A DNA stretch of 64,000 bases from NCBI RefSeq assembly GCF_000721105.1, contig NZ_JOEV01000030.1:62001-126000 (forward strand), read 5' to 3'. Origin of the DNA: Streptomyces cellulosae (GTDB lineage: Bacteria; Actinomycetota; Actinomycetes; Streptomycetales; Streptomycetaceae). The translations under genes and the position numbers were made by a program. The notes beneath the pieces were generated by a model. It searched no databases and was not told where the DNA came from. It saw nothing but the letters and a program-made list of their open reading frames with translations. This document shows positions 63,238 to 64,000 of the stretch, one piece after another. Every line of letters begins with the position of its first letter. Positions within the stretch are counted from its first letter, which is position 1.

Positions 63238-64000
63238 GGCCGCCCGCGCGTGGGGGCGCCCGCCTGCTGTCCTGCGTCGGCCTCGCCGCCGCCCTGCTGC
63301 TGCCCGCGGCCCTTCCGGCCCGGGCGGCCTCCTTCTCGGGCCTGCCCACGGCCGACGGAACGAAGGGCCAGGAACTGCCCGGCATGCCCTCCGCGCTCGA
63401 TCCGGAGGCCGAGCAGGTGGCCTGCACACCGGCCTCCCGCCGGCAGGCGGAGAAGCAGGACTGGTCGCGCCAGCGCCTCGACCTGGACCGGCTGCACCGG
63501 CACAGCACCGGCACGGGCGTGACCGTCGCCCTGATCGACACCGGGGTCGCTCCCGACGCCGCCGGGCTCGGCGGCCGCGTCACCGCTCAGGGCGCGGCCG
63601 GTGACGACTGCGTCGGACACGGCACCTTCCTGGCGGGGCTGATCGCCGGGACCGGCGGGGGCAGCACGGCCCTGGCCGGGGTCGCCCCGGGCGCGAAGAT
63701 CCTGGCCCTGCGCGGCACCGACCGGCGTGGCGAGGCCGGTGCCGGCCTGGTCGCGGAGGCGGTACGCGAGGCGACCGCCGCCCGGGCCGGGGTGATCGCG
63801 GTGACGGTCGCCCTGCCCCGCCGCGACGCGGAGCTGACCCGCGCGGTCGCCGCGGCCCGCCGCGCGGGCGCGGTGGTGGTCGCCGCGGCCGCCCCGGACC
63901 CACCGCCCCGGGGCGGCACCGACGAGATCCCGTCCCGCACCTACTGGCCGGCCCGTGAACCCGGCGTCCTGTCGGTCGCCGACATGCTCCCCAGTGGAGC
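63234..64000 (+). CDS. Mycosin-type subtilase (S8), 5' part
   Basis: 255 residues are visible before the window ends. A signal peptide covers about 1-32 ([20 protein letters not shown]). Catalytic Asp is in [12 protein letters not shown] and His in [14 protein letters not shown]; the serine lies beyond the edge. [19 protein letters not shown] ahead of the Asp is typical of type VII-associated mycosins (MycP), membrane-anchored proteases needed for ESX secretion. Start GTG overlaps the AAA gene stop. Confidence 0.88.
   Translation, partial: MRPPARGGARLLSCVGLAAALLLPAALPARAASFSGLPTADGTKGQELPGMPSALDPEAEQVACTPASRRQAEKQDWSRQRLDLDRLHRHSTGTGVTVALIDTGVAPDAAGLGGRVTAQGAAGDDCVGHGTFLAGLIAGTGGGSTALAGVAPGAKILALRGTDRRGEAGAGLVAEAVREATAARAGVIAVTVALPRRDAELTRAVAAARRAGAVVVAAAAPDPPPRGGTDEIPSRTYWPAREPGVLSVADMLPSG

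Overview
The window is high-GC Actinomycete DNA and almost certainly Streptomyces chromosome. Codon third positions are nearly all G or C, many genes start with GTG, and genes are packed with 4-bp ATGA/GTGA overlaps. The gene order (Tex, a SCO6745-type protein, type 1 Idi, a hopanoid operon, an XRE-cupin regulator with a 40-residue partner) matches what I remember of the SCO67xx region of S. coelicolor. No tRNA, rRNA, CRISPR array, transposase or integrase is visible. Both window edges cut genes.

Left part (1-15 kb), mostly housekeeping: the end of an X-Pro dipeptidyl-peptidase coupled to an M14 carboxypeptidase; a D-amino-acid oxidase-type flavoprotein; an ABC-F ATPase; a frameshifted remnant of a glycolipid-binding-type gene beside a tandem repeat; the Tex RNA-binding protein; a 43-residue peptide; two DJ-1/PfpI proteins, one fused to an AraC domain; a crotonase-fold protein lacking both catalytic glutamates; an anti-sigma-type ATPase; idi; and galE.

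Cell-envelope polymer cluster (15.4-22.5 kb): a DUF5941-type CDP-alcohol phosphotransferase, a LicC-like nucleotidyltransferase, a glycerol-1-phosphate dehydrogenase-type enzyme, a second CDP-alcohol phosphotransferase, a GT2 glycosyltransferase and a TagGH-type exporter. A run of five 11-bp direct repeats resembling PHO boxes lies in the divergent galE promoter region. I read this as synthesis and export of a phosphodiester-linked wall or lipid polymer under phosphate control. The product is unknown.

Hopanoid operon (22.9-35.6 kb): hpnC, hpnD, a coupled 46-residue peptide, hpnE, a polyprenyl synthase, shc, hpnG, hpnH, a disrupted ispG, dxs and hpnO. The operon covers precursor supply, squalene formation, cyclisation and C35 side-chain building. 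Its ispG copy has lost about 48 internal codons and the reading frame, so a second ispG elsewhere in the genome must be assumed.

Mixed region (35.7-47.2 kb): an XRE-cupin regulator with a paired operator, a HCxxGKDR phosphatase, a GH36 alpha-galactosidase, a c-di-AMP (ydaO) riboswitch ahead of a LysM/M23 endopeptidase, a Tat-exported DUF6250-type protein, an SGNH hydrolase, and an amino-acid dehydrogenase/TetR operon divergent from a metallo-beta-lactamase-fold enzyme across a 37-bp palindrome.

Accessory region (47.2-56 kb): a SMI1/KNR4 protein next to two truncated genes, an AraC regulator, then a five-gene operon. This operon encodes a 69-residue precursor with eight cysteines, a MauE-like membrane redox protein, a thioredoxin-like CxxC protein, an ABC exporter without a leader-peptidase domain, and an S26 signal peptidase. 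It looks like a dedicated system for making a disulfide-rich secreted peptide, and it is the most interesting find in the window.

Right end (56.1-64 kb): a type VII secretion-associated locus with a membrane-anchored B-lectin, an SseB-like T7SS-associated protein, a ricin-type lectin with internal repeats, a beta-helix protein fused to two EccA-like AAA domains, and the start of a mycosin-type subtilase.
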